Shown: piece by piece, positions 33,043-42,700 of the stretch | Layout of the letters: the number at the start of each line of letters is the position of its first letter | Position numbering within the stretch: the stretch's first letter is position 1 | NCBI GenBank assembly: GCA_963664035.2 | Contig: OY760867.2 | Span: forward strand, 1,922,001-1,986,000 | From: G958296245 sp963664035 | GTDB lineage: Bacteria > Chloroflexota > Dehalococcoidia > Lucifugimonadales > G958296245 | Length of the DNA: 64,000 nt | Reading direction: 5' to 3' | The notes under the pieces: model-generated | Told to the model about the DNA's origin: nothing | The model's database searches: none | Seen by the model: the letters and a program-made list of their open reading frames with translations, nothing else | Program-made: the position numbers and the translations under genes

Positions 33043-33846
33043 CTATTCGCCGCGCAGACGGCGCAGTTCGGCTTCCATCTCGGCCATGCGGGCTTCGGCG
33101 GCCTCGGCACGGGTCTCGGCGGCCTTGGCGCGGGTCTCGGCAACATTGGCGCGGGTCTGCTCGGCAGCGGCGAGATACTCGGCGGCCTCGGCGCGGGTCT
33201 CGGCGGAATCGGCGCGCTCGGCGGTCTCGGTGTGGTTCTCCAGCCAGCGTCCAGCCGCGGGATCGTAGAAGCGCAGGCGGCCTTCCGTCCAGCACAGGTC
33301 GAGGCCCAACAGCAGACTGCGGCCACGCGACGCGACGCCCGGCCCGGCGCTCATGTCGAAACGGCAGTATTCGCCTTCCACCAGGTACTCCCCCACCAGC
33401 GGCTCGCCGTAGTGGTAGCCGCCCGTCGGGTCGAAGCGCCAGTACTCGCGGACGCCAAGGCTCGCGTACAACTCGCGCTTGGGCCCCATGTCGTTCGACG
33501 CCGTCGACTGAGAGCCTATCTCCAGTACGAAGTCGGGGGCCTTGCCTGCCTCCCAAACCCTGTAGCTGTTCAAGCGCATCATGGCCTCCACGTCTACCCC
33601 AAAGGCGACGTAGCAGTCCGGGGATAACCGTCTCCCGGGGTCGCCTTCGACGTAGTAGACGAAGGTGTCGCCGCTGACAAGGGTAGTGGGGCTGCCCAGG
33701 TGATGCCTCAGCGTCGAAACGATCTCAGTGAAATGCGGCTCCTGCTTAAGTCCGTCTGGCAATGGCATACCGTCCGTTTCGGGGTAGAAGACCTCATCGG
33801 CCTCGGCGGGCCTGTTGGGGGTCAGGACTGTCGGTGTCGTGGCCAT
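33043..33846 (-). CDS. Uma2 family endonuclease, tandem copy 3
   Basis: 267 residues, ATG at 33846. It is the most diverged of the three tandem copies (TPNRPAEADEVFYPE start, MMRLNSYRVWEAGKAPDF) but keeps the PDFVLEIGSQST and PKRELYASLG active-site segments. Its C-terminal coiled coil is longer, with about four RAxAAETRAEA-type repeats, so the array expanded or shrank by heptad slippage. Likely the oldest copy. It lies downstream of the glycosidase-like gene on the same strand. Confidence 0.9.
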   Translation of the reverse strand: MATTPTVLTPNRPAEADEVFYPETDGMPLPDGLKQEPHFTEIVSTLRHHLGSPTTLVSGDTFVYYVEGDPGRRLSPDCYVAFGVDVEAMMRLNSYRVWEAGKAPDFVLEIGSQSTASNDMGPKRELYASLGVREYWRFDPTGGYHYGEPLVGEYLVEGEYCRFDMSAGPGVASRGRSLLLGLDLCWTEGRLRFYDPAAGRWLENHTETAERADSAETRAEAAEYLAAAEQTRANVAETRAKAAETRAEAAEARMAEMEAELRRLRGE

Positions 33847-33896
33847 GGCGCTCACTCCTGCCGGGTATGGTAGCACAGGCTGTGATTCAGACGCGG

Positions 33897-35660
33897 CTAC
33901 CCCGGCGTGCCGTAGGAGAGGTCCCAGCCGTCGAGGGACCTGATGTGCGCCATCGGCGGGGTGAGGCGGGGCTTGCCCGCCTCGGCCCAGGCCGTGACCT
34001 CGTCCTCGTGGCCCAAGCGCCGGAGCGCGCTCCAGGAGTCCGCGTAGCTGCCCCTGCCTGGGGTGCAGTCCCAGAAGAAGAACTTCTCTACGCCCGCGCC
34101 GTAGAGGCCGGCTGCCCTCTCGCGGTAGGTCTCGGCGCTCATCTGCCGCGGCAGCAGGCTCATCGCGAGCTCGGTCGACGTGCCCTTCGTGAGGTCCACG
34201 AAGTAGTCGGCGCCACGCGGGTCCACCCACGAGTCCGCCGAGCTGTCGAGGAAGACCGCCGACGTGTAGGGTATGAGCGTATCGACCAGGCCCTCGGAGA
34301 TCCAGGTCTCCAGGTCCATGCCGTAGTAGAGGTTCTCTGGGGCGTCGCGCATCACGATGGCGGAGACGGCGATGCGGCGGCGGCCCTGCCTGCGGGCCTC
34401 GTCGTCCATCGCCTCGCGCACCTCGCGCATGAACTGGGTTAGGACGCCGCACCTGTAGGCCAGCCAGCTTGGGTCTTCGTCGTCGAGCTGGCGCGGGTCC
34501 TTGCCGTGCTCTGACATGAAGCCCTCGACCAGCGGCGCCTCGAACTCGGAGAATGGCGGCCTGCGGTTGTAGAGCAGGCACACGCCGTCCACGTCGTAGT
34601 TCGCGGCCACTTCTCGCAGCAGCGAGACGGCGTACCGGCGCGTCTCCGGGTAAGCGTAGGAGATGCGCGGGGTGGGGTTACCATCGCGGCCTCTGCCCCT
34701 GAGCTCGGGGTGATTGCCGTAGAACAAGTCTCCGTGGTCGAAGTGGTCGTGGTCGGGCGGGAACTTGAAGCCGGCCACGCGGTAGCTGGCGTGGAACTCC
34801 ATCTCCATGTCCCGCGCGTGCTCCAGGGCGACCCTGAAGGGGTCGATGCCCTTGCTCTTCAGGACCTGCCAGCTCTCGCGGTGGAGGCGGTCGCCCTGGT
34901 GGGCGAAGTCGTCCAGGCCGTCCAGCGTGGGTAGCCTGCCCGCCTTGCCAAGGTAGTAGAGCAGGTCGCCCATGCCGCACTCCCAGTAGAGACGCGAGAA
35001 GTCGGTGTTCCTGAAGAACTCGATGTGCCGCTGTATCGCCTCGGGGTCCGTGGGGCGGTCGTCGTAGTGGAGGCCGTGGGCGTCGTTGTGGCCGTAGAGG
35101 CGGCCGGTATCGTTGCGGGCGGCGTCGGCGCGGTAGGTTGCGAGCTCCGACTCGGACAGGGGGACCAGCTTGACGTATGCGACGCGGACGTACCTGCCCA
35201 GCCTGGAGCCGGGGTCGTCCCCGGGTGCCACCCGGACGCCGGGCTGCGAGAAGACGACGTCCTTGCCTGTCAGGTCCGCCACCTTCCAGAACATCTCCTG
35301 GATCGAGTGCCTGTCGCCGCGCTCGATCTGCGGCGTGGCGAGTATGGAGAAGGTGTCGTCGCCCGTCAGGCGGGCGAGCGCCTCGACCCGCTTGCCGTCC
35401 TCCGGCATGACGCCTATGGAGATGGCGTGCCAGCCCTTTGCGCCGAGGCGGTAGGTCAGATCGGGCGGGTTGGTCTCGACGTCGGCGCGGATCATGACCC
35501 CGGACACGCCGGCCGTATCGTACTCGAGCATGCGCCAGCGGTTGGCCTTGGAGCCTGTGTGGAGGGCGTCGGACGGCTCGCTGTTGTTCAGGTCGCCCTT
35601 GAAGATGGGCCGGGCGCTCAGCCACTTGTCGCCGAAGAGGTCGGTCATGCCGGTGCTCAT
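33897..35660 (-). CDS. Putative family 10-like glycosyl hydrolase
   Basis: 587 residues, ATG at 35660 with GGAG six bases upstream. The C-terminal two-thirds look like a TIM-barrel glycosidase-like protein (GHL10/DUF187 type): FHASYRVAGFKFPPDHDHFD, VAANYDVDGVCLLYNRRPPF, MREVREAMDDEARRQGRRRI, SEGLVDTLIPYTSAV, and KFFFWDCTPGRG. The N-terminal 200 residues look like a beta-sandwich module. There is no signal peptide, so it is probably cytoplasmic. Substrate unknown. Confidence 0.65.
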   Translation of the reverse strand: MSTGMTDLFGDKWLSARPIFKGDLNNSEPSDALHTGSKANRWRMLEYDTAGVSGVMIRADVETNPPDLTYRLGAKGWHAISIGVMPEDGKRVEALARLTGDDTFSILATPQIERGDRHSIQEMFWKVADLTGKDVVFSQPGVRVAPGDDPGSRLGRYVRVAYVKLVPLSESELATYRADAARNDTGRLYGHNDAHGLHYDDRPTDPEAIQRHIEFFRNTDFSRLYWECGMGDLLYYLGKAGRLPTLDGLDDFAHQGDRLHRESWQVLKSKGIDPFRVALEHARDMEMEFHASYRVAGFKFPPDHDHFDHGDLFYGNHPELRGRGRDGNPTPRISYAYPETRRYAVSLLREVAANYDVDGVCLLYNRRPPFSEFEAPLVEGFMSEHGKDPRQLDDEDPSWLAYRCGVLTQFMREVREAMDDEARRQGRRRIAVSAIVMRDAPENLYYGMDLETWISEGLVDTLIPYTSAVFLDSSADSWVDPRGADYFVDLTKGTSTELAMSLLPRQMSAETYRERAAGLYGAGVEKFFFWDCTPGRGSYADSWSALRRLGHEDEVTAWAEAGKPRLTPPMAHIRSLDGWDLSYGTPG

Positions 35661-35775
35661 ATTGGCTCCTTCCGGGGGTATCCTGGGTCGGGTATCGGCC
35701 GCCCTATACGGCCTTGGCGGGAGTCTAGTTGTGGGAGGAAGGCGTGTCAACCGGATGTGCGGCGACGGGCGTAGC

Positions 35776-36477
35776 TTAGCCGAGGCCCATGGCGGCGATG
35801 GCCTGCTCGGCGGCGGCCTGTTCGGCGTGGGACTTGCGCGCGCCCGTGCCTCGTCCCATGGGCTTGCCGTCCACCAGCACTTGGGCGGTGAAGGTGCGGG
35901 CGTGGTCTTTGCCGGAGACGTGGACTATCTCGTAGACGGGCGGTGCCAGGCCCTGGGCCTGCACGGCTTCTTGGAGCGTCGACTTGGCGCTCTTGGCGAG
36001 TCCGCGGCTTCCGGACGAGGCCAGCTCGTCGGCGAGATGGGCGACGACGAATTGGCGGACGGCTTCGTAGTCCCGGTCTAGGAAGATGGCTCCGGCGACC
36101 GCTTCGAGCGCCCCGGCGAGGTTGGAGTCGCGCCGGCGTCCTCCGCTCTCCTCTTCGCCCTTGCCGAGGTGGAGGTAGTCTCCGAGGTCCAGGCGGCGCG
36201 CCATGGCGGCGAGCGTGTCGCCGCGCACGAGGGCGGCCCTGGCCTGCGTGAGCTGGCCCTCCGACCAGCCGGGGTGCATCCGGTAGAGCTCCCGAGCGAC
36301 GACGGAGCCTATGACCGCGTCGCCGAGGAACTCGAGGCGGTCGTTGGAGTGCACGGGGGCGTCGGGGTTCTCGTTGGCGAACGAGCTGTGGACGAGGGCC
36401 TCCTGGAGGAGGCGCTTGTCTCGGAATTGGACGCCCAGGGCGCGCTCCAAGTCTTCGGTCTCAATAGACATGGACAA
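35776..36477 (-). CDS. rnc: Ribonuclease III
   Basis: A 233-residue double-strand-specific RNase that processes rRNA and mRNA. The signature NDRLEFLGDAV is at 45-55, the second catalytic cluster is NLAGALEAVAGAIFLD, and the dsRNA-binding domain is at about 165-231 (KSTLQEAVQAQGLAPPVYEI, ending ARKSHAEQAAAEQAIAAMG). Its usual neighbours (ftsY, smc, acpP, era) are not adjacent. It is divergent from glnA. Confidence 0.97.
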   Translation of the reverse strand: MSMSIETEDLERALGVQFRDKRLLQEALVHSSFANENPDAPVHSNDRLEFLGDAVIGSVVARELYRMHPGWSEGQLTQARAALVRGDTLAAMARRLDLGDYLHLGKGEEESGGRRRDSNLAGALEAVAGAIFLDRDYEAVRQFVVAHLADELASSGSRGLAKSAKSTLQEAVQAQGLAPPVYEIVHVSGKDHARTFTAQVLVDGKPMGRGTGARKSHAEQAAAEQAIAAMGLG

Positions 36478-36638
36478 GATGATACCGGGTTTGCGAGGGT
36501 AGGGTGTGAGTGTAACAAAGAATTAACATTCAAGCGGTGATAGGGCACAGGCCGGCCAATAGAATGGATGATGCGCCGTGCGTCCTTGGCAGGCCGCCGG
36601 CGTGGGATGATTCGAATCGAGCATTACGGAGGAGGCAT

Positions 36639-38078
36639 ATGACAGCAACGACAAGGACATCGGCAGAGGTTATCGAGTACGCGAAGGAGAACGACATACA
36701 GATGGTGGACCTGAGGTTCACCGACTTGCCGGGGACGCTCCAGCACGTGACGCTCCCGATCGCGTTTCTGGACGAGGACCTGTTCGCGGAGGGCACGGGC
36801 TTCGACGGGTCGAGCATTCGCGGCTTCCAGTCGATCGAAGAGAGCGACATGCTGCTGGTGCCGGACCCGAACACGGCGGTGATCGACACGCTCCTGGAGA
36901 TCCCGACGATCAGCCTGCTGTGCAACGTCCGGGACCCGATCACGGGCGAGAACTACAGCCGCGACCCGCGCAACATCGCGCAGAAGGCGGAGAAGCACCT
37001 GGAGGACTCGGGGCTCGCGGACGCGAGCTACTGGGGTCCCGAGCTGGAGTTCTTCATCTTCGACTCGGCGCGGTTCGAGCAGAACGCGCAGAGCGGGTAC
37101 TATTTCATGGACTCGGACGAGGGGATCTGGAACTCGGGCAACGAGTTCACCCTTGCGGGGGACCTGAACCAGGGCTACCAGCCGCAGCACAAGGGGGGGT
37201 ACTTCCCGACGTCTCCCGTGGACACGCAGACGGACCTGAGGTCGGAGGCGACGCTGAAGATGCTGGAGTACGGCATCGACGTGGAGAAGCACCACCACGA
37301 GGTGGCGACCGCGGGGCAGGGCGAGATCGACTTCGTCTACGACACGCTGACGAGGACGGCGGACAACGTGGCCGCGTACAAGTACGTGCTCAAGAACGTC
37401 GCCAAGCAGCACGGGAAGGTCGCCACGTTCATGCCCAAGCCGCTGTTTGGCGACAACGGCACGGGGATGCACACGCACCAGAGCCTGTGGAAGGACGGCA
37501 AGAACCTGTTCGCGGGCGACGGCTACAGCGGGATCAGCGAGATGATGCGCTACTATACCGGCGGTCTGCTGGCCCATTCGCCGTCGCTGCTGGCGTTCGC
37601 GGCGCCCACCACCAACTCGTACAAGCGGCTGGTGCCTGGGTACGAGGCCCCCGTGAACCTGGTCTACTCGGCGAGGAACCGGAGCGCGTGCTGCCGGATC
37701 CCGATGTACTCGGACAAGCCGAACGCGAAGAGGATCGAGTACAGGTGCCCCGACCCGACGTGCAACGCGTACCTGGCGTTCGCCGCGATGCTGATGGCCG
37801 GGCTGGACGGCATAGCCAACAAGATCGACCCCGGCGACCCGACGGACGTGGACCTGTACGACCTGTCGCCCGAGGAGGCGGCGAAGGTCAAGCAGGTGCC
37901 GGGCTCGCTCACCGAGTCCCTGGACGCGCTGGAGGCGGACCACGAGTACCTGCTGGAAGGCGGGGTGTTCACCAAGGACGTGATCGAGACGTGGCTCGAC
38001 TACAAGAGGACGAACGAGGTGGCCGAGGTCAACCTGAGGCCCCACCCGTACGAGTTCAAGCTGTACTTCGACGCCTAG
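36639..38078 (+). CDS. glnA: Glutamine synthetase, type I (adenylylatable class)
   Basis: A 479-residue dodecameric enzyme making glutamine from glutamate, ammonia and ATP. GGAGG at 36631 precedes ATG 36639. Motifs: FTDLPGTLQHVTLP, GTGFDGSSIRGFQ, the catalytic GPELEFFIFD, ATFMPKPLFGDNGTGMHTHQ, and NAKRIEYRCPDPTCNAYLAF. The loop VDLYDLSPEE contains Tyr407, equivalent to the adenylylated tyrosine of enteric GlnA (GSI-beta). A strong terminator follows at 38099-38133, so it is transcribed separately from the second synthetase. Confidence 0.95.
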   Translation: MTATTRTSAEVIEYAKENDIQMVDLRFTDLPGTLQHVTLPIAFLDEDLFAEGTGFDGSSIRGFQSIEESDMLLVPDPNTAVIDTLLEIPTISLLCNVRDPITGENYSRDPRNIAQKAEKHLEDSGLADASYWGPELEFFIFDSARFEQNAQSGYYFMDSDEGIWNSGNEFTLAGDLNQGYQPQHKGGYFPTSPVDTQTDLRSEATLKMLEYGIDVEKHHHEVATAGQGEIDFVYDTLTRTADNVAAYKYVLKNVAKQHGKVATFMPKPLFGDNGTGMHTHQSLWKDGKNLFAGDGYSGISEMMRYYTGGLLAHSPSLLAFAAPTTNSYKRLVPGYEAPVNLVYSARNRSACCRIPMYSDKPNAKRIEYRCPDPTCNAYLAFAAMLMAGLDGIANKIDPGDPTDVDLYDLSPEEAAKVKQVPGSLTESLDALEADHEYLLEGGVFTKDVIETWLDYKRTNEVAEVNLRPHPYEFKLYFDA

Positions 38079-38098
38079 CCGGTCAAAGGTCTAGTATG

Positions 38099-38133
38099 AA
38101 GGGGCGCCGCCTCGACTCGGGGCGGCGCCCCTT
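38099..38133 (+). terminator. Rho-independent terminator after glnA
   Basis: An 11-bp perfect GC stem (GGGGCGCCGCC at 38101-38111, GGCGGCGCCCC at 38121-38131), extended by an AA/TT pair, with a 9-nt loop and followed by TTCCTTT. It lies 20 bp after the glnA stop. Confidence 0.85.
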
Positions 38134-38244
38134 CCTTTCACTCCGGGGAGCGGCGCGGCGCCGTAGGCGCATCCCCTGGAACTCTCCCTTTCGGGCCTCG
38201 CGGAGTCTGAACGGGTTACGCGGTTTCTACGCGGCGGAATGAGA

Positions 38245-38273
38245 TTGACACATTTTTCACAAGCTGATACATT
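38245..38273 (+). promoter_or_regulatory. Sigma-70-type promoter of the second glutamine synthetase operon
   Basis: A perfect TTGACA (38245-38250), an exact 17-bp spacer and TACATT (38268-38273) lie in an AT-rich island between the terminator and the ATG at 38353. It would drive the second synthetase and possibly gltB-gltD. The leader would be about 70 nt. Confidence 0.7.
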
Positions 38274-38352
38274 TAGCCATCTTTCTTCAGACACGGTGGG
38301 AGCCTCCGGCGCCTCAGCTCCGCGCGCAGGCTGGCCGGCTGGTAGCTTGAGC

Positions 38353-39711
38353 ATGATCGAAAGGAACCCCGAGGTAAGGAGCTACGTTCTCCATGAAGCC
38401 CGGGAGAACGACGTAAAGTTCGTCAGGCTCTGGTTCACCGACATCCTGGGCATCCTGAAGGGGGTGGCGGTGACGGTCGAGGAGCTGGAGACGGCCCTCA
38501 CGCGGGGCATGGTCTTCGACGGCTCGGCGATCGAGGGCTTCGTAAGGTCCGACGAGAGCGACATGTACGCTCTTCCCGATCCGACGACCTTTTCGGTGCT
38601 GCCCTGGCGCCCCAAGACCAACGCGGTGGCGCGCATGTTCTGCGACATCGCGACGCCGGACGGGGAGCCGTTCGAGGGCGACTCGAGGGCCGTCCTCAAG
38701 CGGAACGTGAAGAGGGCGGCGGACATGGGGTACACATATTACGTCGCCCCGGAGATCGAGTACTTCTACTTCGAGGACTCGAACAGCCCGTCCCCCCTGG
38801 ACGACGGCGGGTACTTCGACCAGCACTCGAACGACCGGGCCACGGACCTGAGGCGGGAGACGGTGCTGACGCTGGAGGAGCTGGGGATACCGGTCGAGTC
38901 GAGTCACCACGAGGCGGCCCCAAGCCAGCACGAGATCGACCTGCGGCACACGGACGCGCTCACGATGGCGGACACGGTGATGACGTACCGGGTGGTCGCC
39001 AAGGAGATCGCGATGAAGCACGGCTACTACGCGACGTTCATGCCCAAGCCGCTCTACGGCGAGAACGGCAGCGGGATGCACACGCAGCTTTCGCTGTTCC
39101 AGGGGGACAGCAACGCGTTCCACGATCCGGAGGACGAGGACAAGCTCTCCCACGTCGCCAGGAGCTTCCTGGCGGGGCTGCTGCGGCACGCCAGGGAGAT
39201 CACGCTGGTGACGAACCAGTGGGTGAACTCGTACAAGAGGCTCGCTCCAAGCACGAACCATCACCCCCTGGGGTTCGAGGCGCCGGCGTACGTCTCCTGG
39301 GCGACGGTGAACAGGGCGGACCTGGTGAGGGTGCCGGCATACAAGCCGGGCCGGGAGGAGTCGTGCCGCATCGAGTACAGGGCGCCGGACCCGGCCTGCA
39401 ACCCGTACCTGGCGTTCAGCGTCATCCTGGCGGCGGGGCTGGCGGGCATAGAGAACGAGTACCCGCTGCCGCCGAAGACGGAGACGAACATCGCGCACAT
39501 GACCGACGAGGAGAGGGAGGCGCTGGGCATCGAGACGCTGCCCGGCAGCCTGCTGGAGGCTGTGCAGGCGACGGAGGAGAGCGAGCTCGTGCGGGAGGCT
39601 TTGGGGCCCCACGTGTTCAACAGCTTCCTGCAGAACAAGAGGATCGAGTGGGAGACCTACCGCGCGCAGGTGACCGACTACGAGGTGGAGCGATACCTGC
39701 CCCTGCTGTAG
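38353..39711 (+). CDS. Glutamine synthetase, type I (class alpha-like)
   Basis: 452 residues. Motifs: FTDILGILKGVAVTVEELE, GMVFDGSAIEGFVRSDESDM, GYTYYVAPEIEYFYFED, ATFMPKPLYGENGSGMHTQL, and NHHPLGFEAPAYVSWATVNR. The shorter length and lack of the adenylylation YDLPPEE loop (here AHMTDEEREALG) put it in the GSI-alpha group, controlled by feedback and not by adenylylation. Upstream in-frame codons (38239) lie within the promoter region and are rejected. Followed within 30 bp by gltB. Confidence 0.92.
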   Translation: MIERNPEVRSYVLHEARENDVKFVRLWFTDILGILKGVAVTVEELETALTRGMVFDGSAIEGFVRSDESDMYALPDPTTFSVLPWRPKTNAVARMFCDIATPDGEPFEGDSRAVLKRNVKRAADMGYTYYVAPEIEYFYFEDSNSPSPLDDGGYFDQHSNDRATDLRRETVLTLEELGIPVESSHHEAAPSQHEIDLRHTDALTMADTVMTYRVVAKEIAMKHGYYATFMPKPLYGENGSGMHTQLSLFQGDSNAFHDPEDEDKLSHVARSFLAGLLRHAREITLVTNQWVNSYKRLAPSTNHHPLGFEAPAYVSWATVNRADLVRVPAYKPGREESCRIEYRAPDPACNPYLAFSVILAAGLAGIENEYPLPPKTETNIAHMTDEEREALGIETLPGSLLEAVQATEESELVREALGPHVFNSFLQNKRIEWETYRAQVTDYEVERYLPLL

Positions 39712-39736
39712 ACCGCGGACGGATACCGATACGCTC

Positions 39737-42700
39737 ATGAGACAGAGATACGCGACACCCGGCTTACCCGGGCCCTCCAAGCAGGGGCTGTACGACCCGC
39801 GGTTCGAGCACGAGGCTTGCGGGGTGGGGCTGGTCGCCAACGTGAACGGCGCCAGGTCGCACAAGGTCATCGCCCAGGGGCTGGAGGTGCTGATAAACCT
39901 GGGCCACAGGGGCGCGCAGGGCGCCGACCCCGAGACCGGCGACGGCGCGGGGATCCTGGTGCAGATGCCGCACGAGTTCTTCGAGCGGCAGTGCGAAGGG
40001 CTGGGGATAGAACTGCCGGAGCGCGGCGCGTACGGCGTGGGGATGGCGTTCCTGCCGCGTGAGGCGTCGCAGGCGGCGCGCTGCGCGGAGACCATAGAGC
40101 GCGTCGTTGCCGAGGAGGGACGCACGTTCCTGGGGTGGCGGGACGTGCCGGTGGACCCCGACGCCATAGGCACGCTGTCGGCAAGGGTGCGGCCGCAGAT
40201 ACGGCAGTTCTTCGTTGGCGGGCCGGACTCCGAGGACGGGCTGCCGCTGGAGCTGGGCCTGTACCTGATTCGCCGCCGGATCGAGAAGGCGGTGGCCGCG
40301 TCGGGGATGCCGGACGCGGACGACTTCTACGTCAGCAGCCTGTCGTCCACCAAGGTGGTGTACAAGGGGCTGATCATGGCCCACCAGCTTCAGCGCTTCT
40401 ACCACGATCTCGACGACGAGTCGATGGCCACGTCGTTCGCGCTGGTCCACTCGCGGTTCAGCACGAACACGCTGGGGAGCTGGAAGCTGGCGCACCCGTA
40501 CCGGTACGTCATCCACAACGGGGAGATCAACACGCTGCGGGGCAACATCAACTGGATGGCCGCGCGGGAGGCGGCGCTCTCGTCGCCGCTGCTGGGCGAG
40601 GAGGTGCGCAAGCTGCTGCCCGTCGTATCTCCCGCGCAGAGCGACACGGCGACCTTCGACAACGTGCTCGACCTGCTGCTGGCCACTGGCCGGTCCCTGC
40701 CCCACGCGCTGATGATGATGATCCCGGAGGCGTGGGCCGAGCACATCCCGATGGAGCAGTCGAAGAAGGACTACTACGAGTACCACTCTTGCCTGATGGA
40801 GCCGTGGGACGGCCCGGCGCTGATCATCGGCACGGACGGCGCGAAGGTGTGCGCGATCCTGGACCGGAACGGGCTGCGCCCGTGCCGATACATGGTGACG
40901 ACGGACGACGTGCTGGTGATGGCCTCGGAGACGGGGGTGCTCGACGTTCCGCCGGAGAAAATCAGGTTCAAGTGGCGGATACAGCCGGGGCGGATGTTCA
41001 TGCTGGACACAGAGCAGGGGCGCATCGTCGACGACGAGGAGATCAAGGCGGATCTGACGAGGAGGCGTCCATACGGCGATTGGCTGCGTGAGAACAGGGT
41101 CCTGCTGGAGGATCTGCCGAAGGCGTCGAGCGTCGAGCAGCCGGATCTGTCGACGCTCACGGAGCGGCAGAAGGCGTTCGGGTACTCGCTGGAAGACATA
41201 GGGATGATCATCGAGCCGATGGCCGAGACGGGCGCGGAGCCTGTCGGCTCCATGGGCAACGACGCGCCGCTGGCGGTGCTGTCCGACCAGGTCCCGCTGC
41301 TGTACGGCTACTTCAAGCAGTTGTTCGCGCAGGTGAGCAACCCTCCGCTCGACGCGATACGGGAGGAGCTGGTCACGTCGGTGGAGACGTTCGTGGGGTC
41401 GGAGGGCAACCTGTTCGACGAGACGCCGGAGCAGTGCAGGCAGCTCAAGGTGTCGGAGCCGATCCTGCGCAACTCCGAGATGGCGAAGATCAAGGAGATA
41501 GACAGGAACGGCATACGGTCGGCGACGCTGTCGATGCTGTTCAGGCCGGGAGACGGACCGGGCGCATTGGAGCGCGCGATGGACCTGCTCTGCAGGCAGG
41601 CGTCGCGGGCCGTGGAGGAGGGGTACGAGATACTGGCGCTCTCCGACCGGGGCGTCGACTCGGAGCGCGCGCCGATACCGAGCCTGCTCGCGGTGTCGGG
41701 CGTACACCACCACCTGATCAGGGAGGGGACGCGCACGAAGGCGGGACTGGTCGTGGAGACGGGCGAGGCGAGGGAGATCGCGCACTTCGCGCTGCTGTTC
41801 GGGTACGGCGCCGCGGCGGTGAACCCATATCTCGCTTACGAGACGGTTGCGGGGCTTGTGGCCGCCAACCCCGAGGGCGTCGGCTACGAGGAGGCGGAGG
41901 AGAACTTCGTTCACGCGGTACACAAGGGCGTGGTGAAGGTGATGTCGAAGATGGGCATCTCGACCCTCCAGGGCTACCGCGGGGCGCAGGTGTTCGAGGC
42001 CGTGGGGCTGAGGCAGGAGCTCGTGGACCGGTACTTCACGTGGACGCCGTCGAGGATCGGCGGCATCGGCATCGGCGAGATAGAGGACGAGTCCAGACGC
42101 CGCCACGCGCTGGCGTACCGTGAGCCGGTGGCGGGGGTGGACGCGGGCCTGGCATTGGGCGGCCAGTTCCAGTGGCGCCGCGACGGCGAGTACCACATGT
42201 GGAACCCCGACACGATTGCCAGCCTTCAGCACGCCACGCGCACGAACAGCGCCGCGACGTACAAGCAGTTTGCCGAGTACGCGGACGGCGAGACCCGGCG
42301 GCTCTGCACGATACGGGGGCTGCTGAAGCTCAGGCCGGCGGAGGAGCCGGTCTCGCTCGACGAGGTGGAGCCCGCGGGCGAGATCGTCAAGCGGTTCGCG
42401 ACGGGGGCGATCTCGCTCGGCTCGATCAGCCGCGAGGCGCACGAGACGATGGCTATCGCGATGAACCGCATCGGCGCCCGGAGCAATACGGGGGAGGGCG
42501 GCGAAGACCCGGGCCGGTACACTCCGGAGCCGAACGGCGACTCGAGGAACAGCGCCATGAAGCAGGTGGCGTCGGGCCGGTTCGGGGTCACGTCGGCGTA
42601 CCTTGCCAGCGCGAGCGACCTCCAGATCAAGATGGCGCAGGGGTCCAAGCCCGGCGAGGGCGGACAGCTTCCTGGGCACAAGGTGGACGAGTACATCGGC

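Noticed and set aside
36624..38045. Minus-strand open frame opposite glnA
   Set aside because: Shadow frame with no recognisable motifs; composition reflects the reverse complement of glnA codons.
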